Shown here one piece after another: positions 36,699 through 45,193 of a stretch of 64,000 bases of DNA (positions are counted from its first letter, which is position 1; every line of letters begins with the position of its first letter). The position numbers were made by a program, and so were the translations under genes. This DNA is from [Borrelia] lusitaniae. Lineage in GTDB: Bacteria > Spirochaetota > Spirochaetia > Borreliales > Borreliaceae. Location of the stretch: contig NZ_CP124050.1 in NCBI RefSeq assembly GCF_030440365.1, forward strand, positions 806,001 through 870,000, in the 5' to 3' direction. The notes under the pieces were generated by a model. That model worked only from the letters and a program-made list of their open reading frames with translations. It was not told the DNA's origin and ran no database searches.

Positions 36699-36756
36699 AA
36701 CCTTGAACTAAGGTTTAGTTATGTATTTAATAAGGTTCTTTTAAAAGAACCTTATT
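36699..36756 (+). promoter_or_regulatory. Attenuator-like leader of the rimP-nusA-infB operon
   Basis: A long inverted repeat (AATAAGGTTCTTTT and its exact complement, 36729-36756) followed by ATTTTT is a clear intrinsic terminator only 16 bases before the rimP start. Upstream, AACCTT (36699) can pair with AAGGTT (36710), or instead with the AAGGTT in the 5' arm of the terminator (36733-36738). These choices are mutually exclusive. A TTGACA lies at 36675. The E. coli counterpart operon is autoregulated in its leader by NusA, so a similar control is possible here; alternatively this is a plain terminator for comF. Confidence 0.6.
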
Positions 36757-36772
36757 ATTTTTAGGAATGTAG

Positions 36773-37210
36773 TTGATTAAATATTTTGATAAAAATAATG
36801 AAGTTTATAATTTAATAAAAAATTTAACAGAACGCTTAAATCTTGAAATATTAGAAGTTAATATCTTTAGAAATAAAAATAGTGGAAAAATTCAAATAGT
36901 TCTTTATAGTAAAAATTTCTCTTTAGGTATTGATTTGCTTAGTGATTTGCATAAGATGATTTTATTAATTTTGGAAGCAAATCTTAAATATAGTTTTACT
37001 TTGGAACTTTCTACTCCAGGAATAGATAGAAGAATAAAAAGTGACAGAGAGTTTCAAATTTTTGAAGGTAAAAAGATTAAGTTGATGCTAGATAATGAAT
37101 TTGAAGAAGGTTTTATATTAGAATCAAAATCAGAAAGTTTTATTTTTAAAACAGATAGCAAAGAATTAAATGTTTTTTATAGCGATGTTAAGAAGGCCAG
37201 ATTAGTTTAA
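36773..37210 (+). CDS. rimP: Ribosome maturation factor RimP
   Basis: The 145-residue protein fits RimP: the N-terminal alpha-beta domain with [22 protein letters not shown] and [19 protein letters not shown] (the STPGIDR motif), then a small SH3-like tail. RimP helps mature the 30S subunit. The start is a TTG preceded by AGGAATG, right after the leader hairpin. It opens the classic nusA operon. Confidence 0.92.
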   Translation: MIKYFDKNNEVYNLIKNLTERLNLEILEVNIFRNKNSGKIQIVLYSKNFSLGIDLLSDLHKMILLILEANLKYSFTLELSTPGIDRRIKSDREFQIFEGKKIKLMLDNEFEEGFILESKSESFIFKTDSKELNVFYSDVKKARLV

Positions 37211-37223
37211 GGAGGAAGTTTGG

Positions 37224-38672
37224 ATGATAAAGGGCACGGGACATATGATTGTAAATATTGCAAATGATCGCAGTATGAGTATAGATTCTATTAGGAAAAC
37301 AATTAAAGAATCAGTATTGATAGCTTATAAAAAGTATTTTGGAAGCAATGAGAATGCTTTTATCAAGTTTGATGATGATACGGGAGATTTGGGAGTTTAT
37401 GCAAAAAAGAAAATTGTAGAAGAGGTAAAAGATTCTTTGCTTGAAATATTAGAAAAAGATATCTCAAGAGAAAATATTGTAGAGGGGAATTATGCTTACA
37501 TTGAAATTAATCCTAAAGTTTTTGATAGGCTTTCTATTCAGGTTGCAAAACAAAGAACCAAAAATGATTTACAAGGAATTGAGGATAATGAGATTCTATC
37601 AGAATTTAAAAGCAAGTTGAATAAAGTTGTTATTGGGTATGTTCAACAAAATAGAAATGGCGATCTTTATGTTAATCTTGGCAATGCGGATGGTATAATT
37701 CCTAAAAAGTATCAGTCCCCAAGAGAAATTTATAACCTCAATGATAAGATTAGAGTTTTAGTTTATAATGTCAAAAAGGGTAAAAATGGCGTTGAAGTTA
37801 TTCTTTCTAGAACTCATCCAAAGTTTATTGAAGAGCTTTTAGCACTTGAAATTCCTGAAATTGAAGAAGGCATTATTAAGATTCATAAAATAGTTCGTGA
37901 TCCAGGTTACAGAATCAAAGTTGCTGTTTATTCTGAAAAAGAAGAGATTGATCCTGTTGGTCCTTGTATAGGGCAAAAAGGAGTCAGAATTCAATCTATA
38001 ATTAAGGAACTTGAAGGAGAAAAAATCGATATTATTCCTTATAGTAAAGACATTAAAGAATTCATAAAGGATTCTTTAACCCCTTCTAAAGTAGATCATG
38101 TTTATATTCTTGATGAGGATTTGCATAAGGCTTTAGTAGTTGTTAGTGATGATCAACTTTCTCTTGCTATAGGTAAAATGGGTCAAAATGTTAGACTTGC
38201 TAATAGACTTCTTGACTGGGCCATTGATGTTAAGACTACCAGCCAATTTGCAGAAATGAAAGCTAATTCAGAGTTTGAGCAAGAAACGCTTGAAATGTTT
38301 GATAAAGTTATGCAAGATGTTGTTGAAGAGGAACAATTTGAGGAGATTAGTAAAATAAGTGATCTTAAATTGCTCGATTCTTCTGTTATTTCTAATTTAT
38401 CAAAAGAGGGGCTTGATGATATTAACAATTTTTTACAAGCAGATGAAGGGGTGCTTTTTAATCTTGGAGTAGGTTATGAAAAACAAGAAGAAATTAACAA
38501 AATATTAAAAGAAGGGATGATAATAATTGCTAATGATAATGATGAGTCTATAGAAAAGATAGAAGAAGATGAAGAGCTTCTTTGTCCTGAATGTGGTGTT
38601 GTTATTAATGAAAATATGACTTTCTGTCCGGGTTGTAAAATAGGGCTTAGTTTTGAGTTTGAGGAGGAGTAA
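37224..38672 (+). CDS. nusA: Transcription factor NusA with C-terminal zinc ribbon
   Basis: NusA binds RNA polymerase and RNA and tunes pausing, termination and antitermination. The 482-residue protein has the N-terminal polymerase-binding domain (1-120), S1 (about 130-195, VVIGYVQQNRNGDLYVNLG), and two KH domains (DPVGPCIGQKGVRIQ and LSLAIGKMGQNVRLA). The C-terminal part has a helical segment (residues 380-445). It ends with a four-cysteine ribbon (LLCPECGVVINENMTFCPGC), which I do not know from E. coli or Bacillus NusA. The infB start follows directly. Confidence 0.93.
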   Translation: MIKGTGHMIVNIANDRSMSIDSIRKTIKESVLIAYKKYFGSNENAFIKFDDDTGDLGVYAKKKIVEEVKDSLLEILEKDISRENIVEGNYAYIEINPKVFDRLSIQVAKQRTKNDLQGIEDNEILSEFKSKLNKVVIGYVQQNRNGDLYVNLGNADGIIPKKYQSPREIYNLNDKIRVLVYNVKKGKNGVEVILSRTHPKFIEELLALEIPEIEEGIIKIHKIVRDPGYRIKVAVYSEKEEIDPVGPCIGQKGVRIQSIIKELEGEKIDIIPYSKDIKEFIKDSLTPSKVDHVYILDEDLHKALVVVSDDQLSLAIGKMGQNVRLANRLLDWAIDVKTTSQFAEMKANSEFEQETLEMFDKVMQDVVEEEQFEEISKISDLKLLDSSVISNLSKEGLDDINNFLQADEGVLFNLGVGYEKQEEINKILKEGMIIIANDNDESIEKIEEDEELLCPECGVVINENMTFCPGCKIGLSFEFEEE

Positions 38673-38674
38673 AT

Positions 38675-41323
38675 TTGTCGAAAAATATTGATGATATTAA
38701 AAATGAAGATGGTAAAAAAATTAAAATTATTAAGCTGAGAAAAAAGGTAGTAAAAATTGTAACGCACAATGATTTAAGCGGTAAAAATAATTCAAATAGT
38801 TCTATTGATTCGCATAAGCACAATAACAAAGCTGAATATACTCAAAACAGAGACAATAGAACTGGTGGGTATACTCAAAACAGAGACAATAGAACTGGTG
38901 GGTATACTCAAAACAGAGACAATAGAACTGGTGGGTATACTCAAAACAGGGACAATAGAACTGGTGGGTATACTCAAAACAGAGACAATAGAACTGGTGG
39001 GTATACTCAAAACAGAGACAATAGAACTGGTGGGTATACTCAAAACAGGGACAATAGAACTGGTGGGTATACTCAAAACAGAGACAATAGAACTGGTGGG
39101 TATACTCAAAACAGGGACAATAGAACTGGTGGGTATACTCAAAACAGGGACAATAGAACTGGTGGGTATACTCAAAACAGAGACAATAGAACTGGTGGGT
39201 ATACTCAAAACAGAGACAATAGAACTGGTGGGTATACTCAAAACAGAGACGGTGCGTCTTCTCAGTATCAAGGCTCCACAAGTAAAACATATGTTGCTAA
39301 AAATAACTCTCAAAATAAATATACTACTTCCACGTCTTTTAGAAGAATTATAAAAGCCAAAGTCCCCGCTATTGTTAGTAGCCCATCTTCATCAGATTCT
39401 GAGAATAGTAAAGAGTTAAATCGTAAGCTTGGTGAGAAGAAAAAACAGCAACAAGAAAGTCAAAAAAGCTATAAGAGAAAAAAAGCAGAAACTGAGAGTA
39501 AAACAATTGAACAAAAGGTTTTTGAACAACTTCAAAAAAAGAAAAGAGAAAATTTAGCTAACCCTATTCCAAAATCAATTGATATTATGGGTAGCATTAC
39601 TGTTTCTGATCTTGCAAGAAAAATGAATTTAAAATCTTCTGATTTGATTGCTAAATTAATGGCTTTAGGTGTAATGGTTACTATTAATGAAAAGATAGAT
39701 TCTGATACGGCAACTATTTTAGTTGAAGAATATGGTTCAAAAGTTAATGTTGTTTCTATTTATGATGAAACGGTTATAGAAGAAGAATTAGGAGATCAGA
39801 GCAAATTAATTGAAAAGCCCCCTGTTATTACAATAATGGGGCATGTTGATCATGGTAAAACTAAGCTACTTTCTGTGCTTCAAAATATAGATATAAATCA
39901 AACAGAGTCCGGTGGTATTACTCAGCATATTGGAGCTTATACTATTGTTTATAATGACCGGGAAATAACATTTTTAGACACTCCTGGTCATGAAGCTTTT
40001 ACTATGATGAGAAGTCGTGGAGCTCAAGTTACAGATATTGTTGTTCTTGTTGTGTCAGCAATTGATGGTGTTATGCCTCAAACTATTGAAGCTATTAATC
40101 ATGCAAAAGAAGCAAATGTTCCAATTATTGTTGCTATAAATAAGATTGATTTGCCAGATTCAAATCCTGATAAGATTAAGCATCAGCTTTCAGAATATGA
40201 CTTGGTTCCTGAAGATTGGGGAGGAGACACTATTTTTGTGTTGATTTCTGCTCTTAAAAATATAGGAATTTCTGAACTTCTTGATATGATTCTTTTACAG
40301 TCAGATATGATGGGGTTAAAGGCAAACCCATCTAAGAGAGCTGTTGGAAAAATAATTGATGCCAAGATTGATTTGGGGCGCGGAATAGTTTGTTCTGTTA
40401 TTATTGAGGATGGAACTCTTTATGTAGGAGATTCTTTTGTAGGTGGAGCATGCTACGGTAAAGTTAAGGCATTAATTAGTGATAAGGGTGTTTCTGTTAA
40501 GAGTGTTGGGCCTGCTAAAGCTATTAGTGTTTTGGGATTTTCTTCAATGCCTCAAGCCGGTGATCCTTTTCAAGTAACTAAAACTGAAAAGGAAGCAAAA
40601 TTGATCAGTTCCAAAAGGCAAGATCTTAAAAAATATGAATCTTCTAAAAATGTAAAGAAAGTTACCATGCTAAATCTTTATGATTCAATCAAAGAAGGAG
40701 CACTCAAAGAGCTTAAAATAATTTTAAAAGCAGATGTTCAAGGCTCAGTTGAAGCTTTAAAGAACTCTCTTGAAAAATTAACAAACGATGAGGTTAGGGT
40801 AAGGGTTGTGCATTCATCAGCAGGTGTAATAACCGAAACAGATATTAGCTTTGCTTCAGCAAGCGATGCTATTGTTATTGGATTTCATGTAAGACCTACT
40901 GCAAAAGCCCAGATGCTTGCAGATCAGGAAAAAGTTGAGATTAGAAAGTATAATATTATTTATGATGCTATAAGTGATGTTAAATCAGTTCTTGAGGGGA
41001 TGCTTGAACCAGATGTTGAGCAGCAGTTTATTGGTTTTGCTGAGGTGAGAGCTGTAATAAATGTTCCTAAAGTTGGGGTAATAGCTGGTTGCTATGTTTC
41101 TAAGGGGCTAATAAAACGAGATGCGATTACTAATGTAATGAGAGATGGTTTGCAGATTCATTCTGGTAAAATCTCATCTTTAAAGCGATTTAAAGATGAT
41201 GTTAAAGAAGTTGCTGAGCAATATGAGTGTGGTATTATGATTGATAACTATGCTAATATTAAAGAAGGAGATATAATTGAAGCATTTGAGATAAAAAAGG
41301 TAAAAAGAACTTTTAAAACTTAG
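38675..41323 (+). CDS. infB: Translation initiation factor IF-2 with N-terminal repeat tract
   Basis: IF-2 brings fMet-tRNA to the 30S subunit. The 882-residue protein has a long N-terminal region with an 11-residue repeat (residues 55-198), a helical lysine/glutamine-rich linker, an IF2-N module (MGSITVSDLARKMN), and the GTPase core with GHVDHGKT, DTPGHEAF and NKID. Domains II to IV follow with EGMLEPDVEQQFIGFAEVRA. The start is TTG after GAGGAGG, which lies in the last codons of nusA. The repeat tract is the notable feature and is described separately. Confidence 0.97.
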   Translation: MSKNIDDIKNEDGKKIKIIKLRKKVVKIVTHNDLSGKNNSNSSIDSHKHNNKAEYTQNRDNRTGGYTQNRDNRTGGYTQNRDNRTGGYTQNRDNRTGGYTQNRDNRTGGYTQNRDNRTGGYTQNRDNRTGGYTQNRDNRTGGYTQNRDNRTGGYTQNRDNRTGGYTQNRDNRTGGYTQNRDNRTGGYTQNRDGASSQYQGSTSKTYVAKNNSQNKYTTSTSFRRIIKAKVPAIVSSPSSSDSENSKELNRKLGEKKKQQQESQKSYKRKKAETESKTIEQKVFEQLQKKKRENLANPIPKSIDIMGSITVSDLARKMNLKSSDLIAKLMALGVMVTINEKIDSDTATILVEEYGSKVNVVSIYDETVIEEELGDQSKLIEKPPVITIMGHVDHGKTKLLSVLQNIDINQTESGGITQHIGAYTIVYNDREITFLDTPGHEAFTMMRSRGAQVTDIVVLVVSAIDGVMPQTIEAINHAKEANVPIIVAINKIDLPDSNPDKIKHQLSEYDLVPEDWGGDTIFVLISALKNIGISELLDMILLQSDMMGLKANPSKRAVGKIIDAKIDLGRGIVCSVIIEDGTLYVGDSFVGGACYGKVKALISDKGVSVKSVGPAKAISVLGFSSMPQAGDPFQVTKTEKEAKLISSKRQDLKKYESSKNVKKVTMLNLYDSIKEGALKELKIILKADVQGSVEALKNSLEKLTNDEVRVRVVHSSAGVITETDISFASASDAIVIGFHVRPTAKAQMLADQEKVEIRKYNIIYDAISDVKSVLEGMLEPDVEQQFIGFAEVRAVINVPKVGVIAGCYVSKGLIKRDAITNVMRDGLQIHSGKISSLKRFKDDVKEVAEQYECGIMIDNYANIKEGDIIEAFEIKKVKRTFKT
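38837..39250 (+). repeat. 33-bp tandem repeat in infB, 12 full copies plus 18 bases
   Basis: The unit encodes YTQNRDNRTGG. Twelve full copies run without a gap and a partial 13th encodes YTQNRD. Copies differ only at one silent site in the Arg codon, AGA or AGG, in the order A-A-A-G-A-A-G-A-G-G-A-A(-A). Because the unit is a multiple of three and holds no stop in several frames, long shadow frames appear on both strands. Confidence 0.98.
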
Positions 41324-41350
41324 CATTGCTTTAATTTATATTATGTGTTT

Positions 41351-41713
41351 ATGTATAAGGATATAAAAAAGTTTAAACTTGAGAGTTTTATTGCTCAAGA
41401 AATTGGCAATTTAATAGTAACTAGGGGGATTAAAGATCCCAGAATTCATTCATTTTTAACTGTGGTTAAGGTAGAATTTTCAAAAGATTTAATAAATGCT
41501 AAAGTGTTTATAGGCTCTATCAAAGAAGGTGCTTCTTTGGATAATGCAGTTAAAGCTTTAAATAATGCTAAGGGATTTATTCAAAGTCAAATTATTAAGC
41601 GAATTAAAGTTAGAAATACTCCTAAATTATTATTTGTTAAGGATGATTCTCTTTCTAAATCATTTTATGTTAATAAGATGATTGAAGGATTAAACACTAC
41701 AAGAGAGAATTAA
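41351..41713 (+). CDS. rbfA: Ribosome-binding factor A
   Basis: RbfA binds the 30S subunit during late 16S maturation. The 120-residue protein shows [34 protein letters not shown], and a late LLFVKDDSL, all family marks. A GTG two codons earlier could also start it; neither has a good ribosome site. It lies between infB and truB. Confidence 0.9.
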   Translation: MYKDIKKFKLESFIAQEIGNLIVTRGIKDPRIHSFLTVVKVEFSKDLINAKVFIGSIKEGASLDNAVKALNNAKGFIQSQIIKRIKVRNTPKLLFVKDDSLSKSFYVNKMIEGLNTTREN

Positions 41714-41715
41714 AT

Positions 41716-42564
41716 TTGGAAAATGGATTCCTTTTAATTAATAAAGAACAAGGCAAAACTTCTTTTGAAACTCTTTTTCCTATAAAAAAATATTTTAATA
41801 CAAATCATGTTGGGCATGCTGGTACGCTTGATAAATTTGCAAGTGGAGTTTTGATTGCTCTTGTGGGAAAATATACGAAGCTTGCAAGCTATTTTACTTC
41901 TTTAGATAAAGAGTATGTAGCAGAATTTAGATTTGGATTAGAAACAGATACTCTTGATCCAAATGGAAGAATAGTTAATAAAATAGATTATATCCCTAAT
42001 TTAGAGGATATATCTTTAAAGCTTAAGGATTTTTTAGGAGAGATTTATCAAAGTCCTCCGAGATTTTCTTCTGTTCATATTAATGGTAGCAGGGCTTATA
42101 AACTTGCTTTGAATGGAAAATCTTTTGAAATTAAAAAAAGAAGAGTAAATGTTTATGATATTCAAATATTAAACTACGATTTTAGCTCTTCTTTGCTTAG
42201 TTTAAAAATTAGTTGTTCAAAAGGTACTTATATTAGGAGTATTGCAAGAGATTTGGCTTACTCTTTAAATTCTTGCGCGTATGTTAGTAATTTAAAAAGA
42301 ACTAAAGTAGGTATGTTTCAATTAAAAGATTCCATATTGTGTAAAGATTTGAGTAAAGCTTTCTTGATTAGTTTAGAATCTTTAAGAAGTTTTGAAAAGG
42401 TTTACATTGATTCTAGTAAGATAAATCTTGTTAAAAATGGGGCTTACGTTGAAATTCAAATCAATATTAATGAATTTAAGATTTTAAAATCCAGAGAAGA
42501 GAAAATATTGGCGGTCATTAAAGGAATAGATTTAAATAAATATAAATATGTTATTATTTATTAA
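41716..42564 (+). CDS. truB: tRNA pseudouridine-55 synthase TruB
   Basis: TruB makes pseudouridine 55 in the T loop of most tRNAs. The catalytic Asp is D39 in GHAGTLDKFASGVL. KEYVAEFRFGLETDTLD, GEIYQSPPRFSSVHINGSRAY and CSKGTYIRSIARDL follow. The start is TTG, two bases past the rbfA stop. At 282 residues it is a typical length. Confidence 0.95.
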   Translation: MENGFLLINKEQGKTSFETLFPIKKYFNTNHVGHAGTLDKFASGVLIALVGKYTKLASYFTSLDKEYVAEFRFGLETDTLDPNGRIVNKIDYIPNLEDISLKLKDFLGEIYQSPPRFSSVHINGSRAYKLALNGKSFEIKKRRVNVYDIQILNYDFSSSLLSLKISCSKGTYIRSIARDLAYSLNSCAYVSNLKRTKVGMFQLKDSILCKDLSKAFLISLESLRSFEKVYIDSSKINLVKNGAYVEIQININEFKILKSREEKILAVIKGIDLNKYKYVIIY

Positions 42565-42629
42565 TTTTCTTTTTTTTAAAAGATTTAAAAATTTATTATT
42601 AAAAATAACCCGAAAAGGGTAAATTATTT

Positions 42630-42658
42630 TTGTGATTTTTAAGAAAAAATATTATAAT
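42630..42658 (+). promoter_or_regulatory. Sigma-70 promoter of rpsO-pnp
   Basis: TTGTGA, 17 bases, TATAAT gives a near-ideal promoter, with a predicted start near 42665 and a leader of about 68 bases before rpsO. This would give rpsO-pnp a transcript independent of the infB operon. Confidence 0.7.
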
Positions 42659-42680
42659 CTATCATAGTAGTTAGTTTAAA

Positions 42681-42714
42681 TTATAGCAAGAGGTTTTTTA
42701 GAGCTTTGCTATAA
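42681..42714 (+). promoter_or_regulatory. Hairpin in the rpsO leader
   Basis: TTATAGCAA pairs with TTGCTATAA across a 16-base loop. The 3' arm ends seven bases before the GAGGAG ribosome site. S15 is known to repress its own translation through leader structures in other bacteria, so this is a plausible autoregulatory site. TATAAT inside the 3' arm could also be a second -10. Confidence 0.5.
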
Positions 42715-42732
42715 TGGTAGAGGAGTTGCTTT

Positions 42733-42999
42733 ATGATAGATAAAAAGCAAAAGCAAAAAATAGTTTCTGAATTTGGAAAAAATGAAAATGATACTGGTTC
42801 TGTTGAGGTTCAGATTGCACTTATTACAAGTAGAATAAAGTATTTAACTGAACATTTAAAGATAAATAAAAAAGATCATAGTTCAAAAAGGGGCTTGTTA
42901 AAGTTGGTAGGACAAAGGCGAAGCTTATTGCGATATTACCAGAAAAAAGATTTAGAAGCTTATAGGATGTTGATATCTAAACTTGGTCTTAGAAAATAA
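42733..42999 (+). CDS. rpsO: 30S ribosomal protein uS15
   Basis: The 88-residue protein matches uS15: [43 protein letters not shown] (residues 31-53) and [12 protein letters not shown]. It binds 16S rRNA early in 30S assembly. A GAGGAG ribosome site precedes the ATG. pnp follows, as in most bacteria. Confidence 0.97.
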   Translation: MIDKKQKQKIVSEFGKNENDTGSVEVQIALITSRIKYLTEHLKINKKDHSSKRGLLKLVGQRRSLLRYYQKKDLEAYRMLISKLGLRK

Positions 43000-43012
43000 A
43001 AGAGGTTAAATT

Positions 43013-45187
43013 TTGAGGAAAATATTAAAGTTGAAAATAGGCAGAGACGAGTTAGTATTTGAAACGGGATTTATGGCTAAGCAAGCTAATGGGTCGGTTC
43101 TTGCAACTTATGGGGGATCTTCGGTTCTTGCAACTGTTTGTTGTTCAAGTAATGTGAGAGAAGATTTAGATTTTGTTCCGCTTTCTGTTGAATATAATGA
43201 GAAATATTATGCAGCTGGTAAAATTCCAGGAGGATTCATCAAAAGAGAAGGAAAACCAAAGGATAAAGAAATACTTGTTTCTAGGTTAATAGATAGGCCA
43301 ATGAGGCCTCTTTTTGATAAAAGATTTGGTCGAGAAATTCAAGTAATTCCTACGACTTTAGCTACAGATCAGCTCAATCCTCCTGATATTGTTGGAATGA
43401 ATGCTGCTTTTACAGCAGTTTTTTTGTCAGATATTCCGTTTAATGGTCCAATTGCAGCCGTTAGAATGGTTTATTTAAATGATAAGTTTATAGTAAATCC
43501 TTCGTTTGAAGAGATTAATGAATCTGATCTTGATATTGTTGTTGCAGGAAGTTTAAATGGAATTACAATGGTAGAAGGTGGTGCTAATGAGGTTAGTGAG
43601 GATATCTTGCTTTCAGCAATAGACAGCGCACATGAATATATTAAACAAATTTGCAATGCTCAAAAAGAATTTTTAGATATTGTAGGTAAAAAGGAAAAAC
43701 TTCCTTTAGCTTTTGAAGAAAAAACATTTGAATTTAAAGAAGAGCTTAGAGATTTTATTTATGCTGATCTCAAAGAGGCTTGTTTTGTTAAGGGAAAGCT
43801 TAATAGAGACAAAGCTATAACTTTGCTGAGAAATAAATCTCATGAGCATTTTTCTTCTCTTGAGAAATTGACTGATAGCAATGAGTCTCTTTTCCATAAA
43901 GCTTTTGATGATTTTGAGAAGGAGATTGTTAGAAACTCTATTCTTAACGATAAGATTAGAACAGATGGTCGATCCCCTAATGAGATAAGAAATATTATTG
44001 CAGAAATTGATATTTTAAGTAGAACGCATGGATCTGCACTCTTTACAAGAGGAGAGACGCAAGCTTTAGCAGTAACTACTCTTGGTACAAGTATTGATGA
44101 GCAAATAATGGATGATATTGATGGTGATAAGCGTCTTAATTTTATGCTTCATTACAATTTTCCTCCATTTTCAGTTGGTGAGACTGGTAGGCTTATGACT
44201 GGTAGGCGTGAGATTGGCCATGGTCATTTAGCTCAAAGAGCTTTGGAATCAATAGTTCCTGGGAAAAACGATTTTCCGTATACTATTAGAGTAGTTTCTG
44301 AGATTTTGGAGTCTAACGGATCTTCTTCAATGGCTACTGTTTGTGCTGGAAGCATGGCTTTAATGTCTGCGGGGGTTCCTGTTAAAAGGCAAGTTGCAGG
44401 AATAGCTATGGGTCTTATTAGCGAAGGGGATAAATATGTAGTTTTAAGCGATATTCTTGGAGAAGAGGATCACTTAGGGGATATGGATTTTAAAGTAGCT
44501 GGTACAAAAAATGGAATTACTGGATTTCAAATGGATATTAAGATTGAAAATGTTACTAAACATTTAATGAAAGATGCTCTTGAGCAGGCAAGAATAGGTA
44601 GGATACACATACTGTCAATTATGAATTCTGTAATTTCGGATTCAAGAGTTGGTATATCTAAGTATGCTCCCAAAATTGTTCAACTCCAAATTGATATTGA
44701 TAAGATATCTCTTGTAATAGGGTCTACTGGAAAAACTGTTAAGGCCATAACAGATGAATTTGAAGTTAAGGTTCAAATTGAGCAAACTGGAAAAATTATT
44801 CTTTTCGGTGATGATGATTTTAAAATGCAAAAGGCTAAAGAAAAAATAGAAAGTATTGTAAGGGAGCCAAAGGTAGGTGAGATTTATGAAGGAATCGTTA
44901 AAAAGATTAATAGCTTTGGGGCTTTTATTGAACTTACTCCTACAAAGGAAGGATTTTTAAGCACTCGTTTGAAACCAAGAGATAGCAAGTATGGTTCTGG
45001 AAGATTTGGGAATAGTGGTAATAGATATTCTAGATTTGGTGGTGGTAGTGGAGATAATACAAGGGGTAATGTAGGGTTAGTTCGACCTCCAAAATTAGAA
45101 GAAGGTCAGAGAATTAAAGTTAAAATAATTGATATAGACAAATTTGGAAAAATTGATCTTGAAATTGTTAAAGATAAAGATTATTAA
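43013..45187 (+). CDS. pnp: Polynucleotide phosphorylase
   Basis: PNPase degrades RNA 3' to 5' with phosphate. The 724-residue protein has two RNase PH-like domains ([20 protein letters not shown] in the first; [22 protein letters not shown] and [11 protein letters not shown] in the second), the linker, a KH domain ([12 protein letters not shown]) and an S1 domain. The S1 domain (from [19 protein letters not shown]) is split by about 45 residues rich in Gly, Arg and Ser (from [10 protein letters not shown] to [10 protein letters not shown]) before [12 protein letters not shown]. The start is TTG. Confidence 0.95.
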   Translation: MRKILKLKIGRDELVFETGFMAKQANGSVLATYGGSSVLATVCCSSNVREDLDFVPLSVEYNEKYYAAGKIPGGFIKREGKPKDKEILVSRLIDRPMRPLFDKRFGREIQVIPTTLATDQLNPPDIVGMNAAFTAVFLSDIPFNGPIAAVRMVYLNDKFIVNPSFEEINESDLDIVVAGSLNGITMVEGGANEVSEDILLSAIDSAHEYIKQICNAQKEFLDIVGKKEKLPLAFEEKTFEFKEELRDFIYADLKEACFVKGKLNRDKAITLLRNKSHEHFSSLEKLTDSNESLFHKAFDDFEKEIVRNSILNDKIRTDGRSPNEIRNIIAEIDILSRTHGSALFTRGETQALAVTTLGTSIDEQIMDDIDGDKRLNFMLHYNFPPFSVGETGRLMTGRREIGHGHLAQRALESIVPGKNDFPYTIRVVSEILESNGSSSMATVCAGSMALMSAGVPVKRQVAGIAMGLISEGDKYVVLSDILGEEDHLGDMDFKVAGTKNGITGFQMDIKIENVTKHLMKDALEQARIGRIHILSIMNSVISDSRVGISKYAPKIVQLQIDIDKISLVIGSTGKTVKAITDEFEVKVQIEQTGKIILFGDDDFKMQKAKEKIESIVREPKVGEIYEGIVKKINSFGAFIELTPTKEGFLSTRLKPRDSKYGSGRFGNSGNRYSRFGGGSGDNTRGNVGLVRPPKLEEGQRIKVKIIDIDKFGKIDLEIVKDKDY

Positions 45188-45193
45188 AATAAT

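Noticed and set aside
38837..39250. A CRISPR array
   Set aside because: The units are contiguous with no spacers and lie within the infB coding frame; no cas gene is near.
38792..39353. Long open frames on both strands and in another plus frame across the infB repeat
   Set aside because: They are made by the 33-bp unit, which is a multiple of three and has no stop in those frames. They contain nothing but the repeat and have no ribosome sites.
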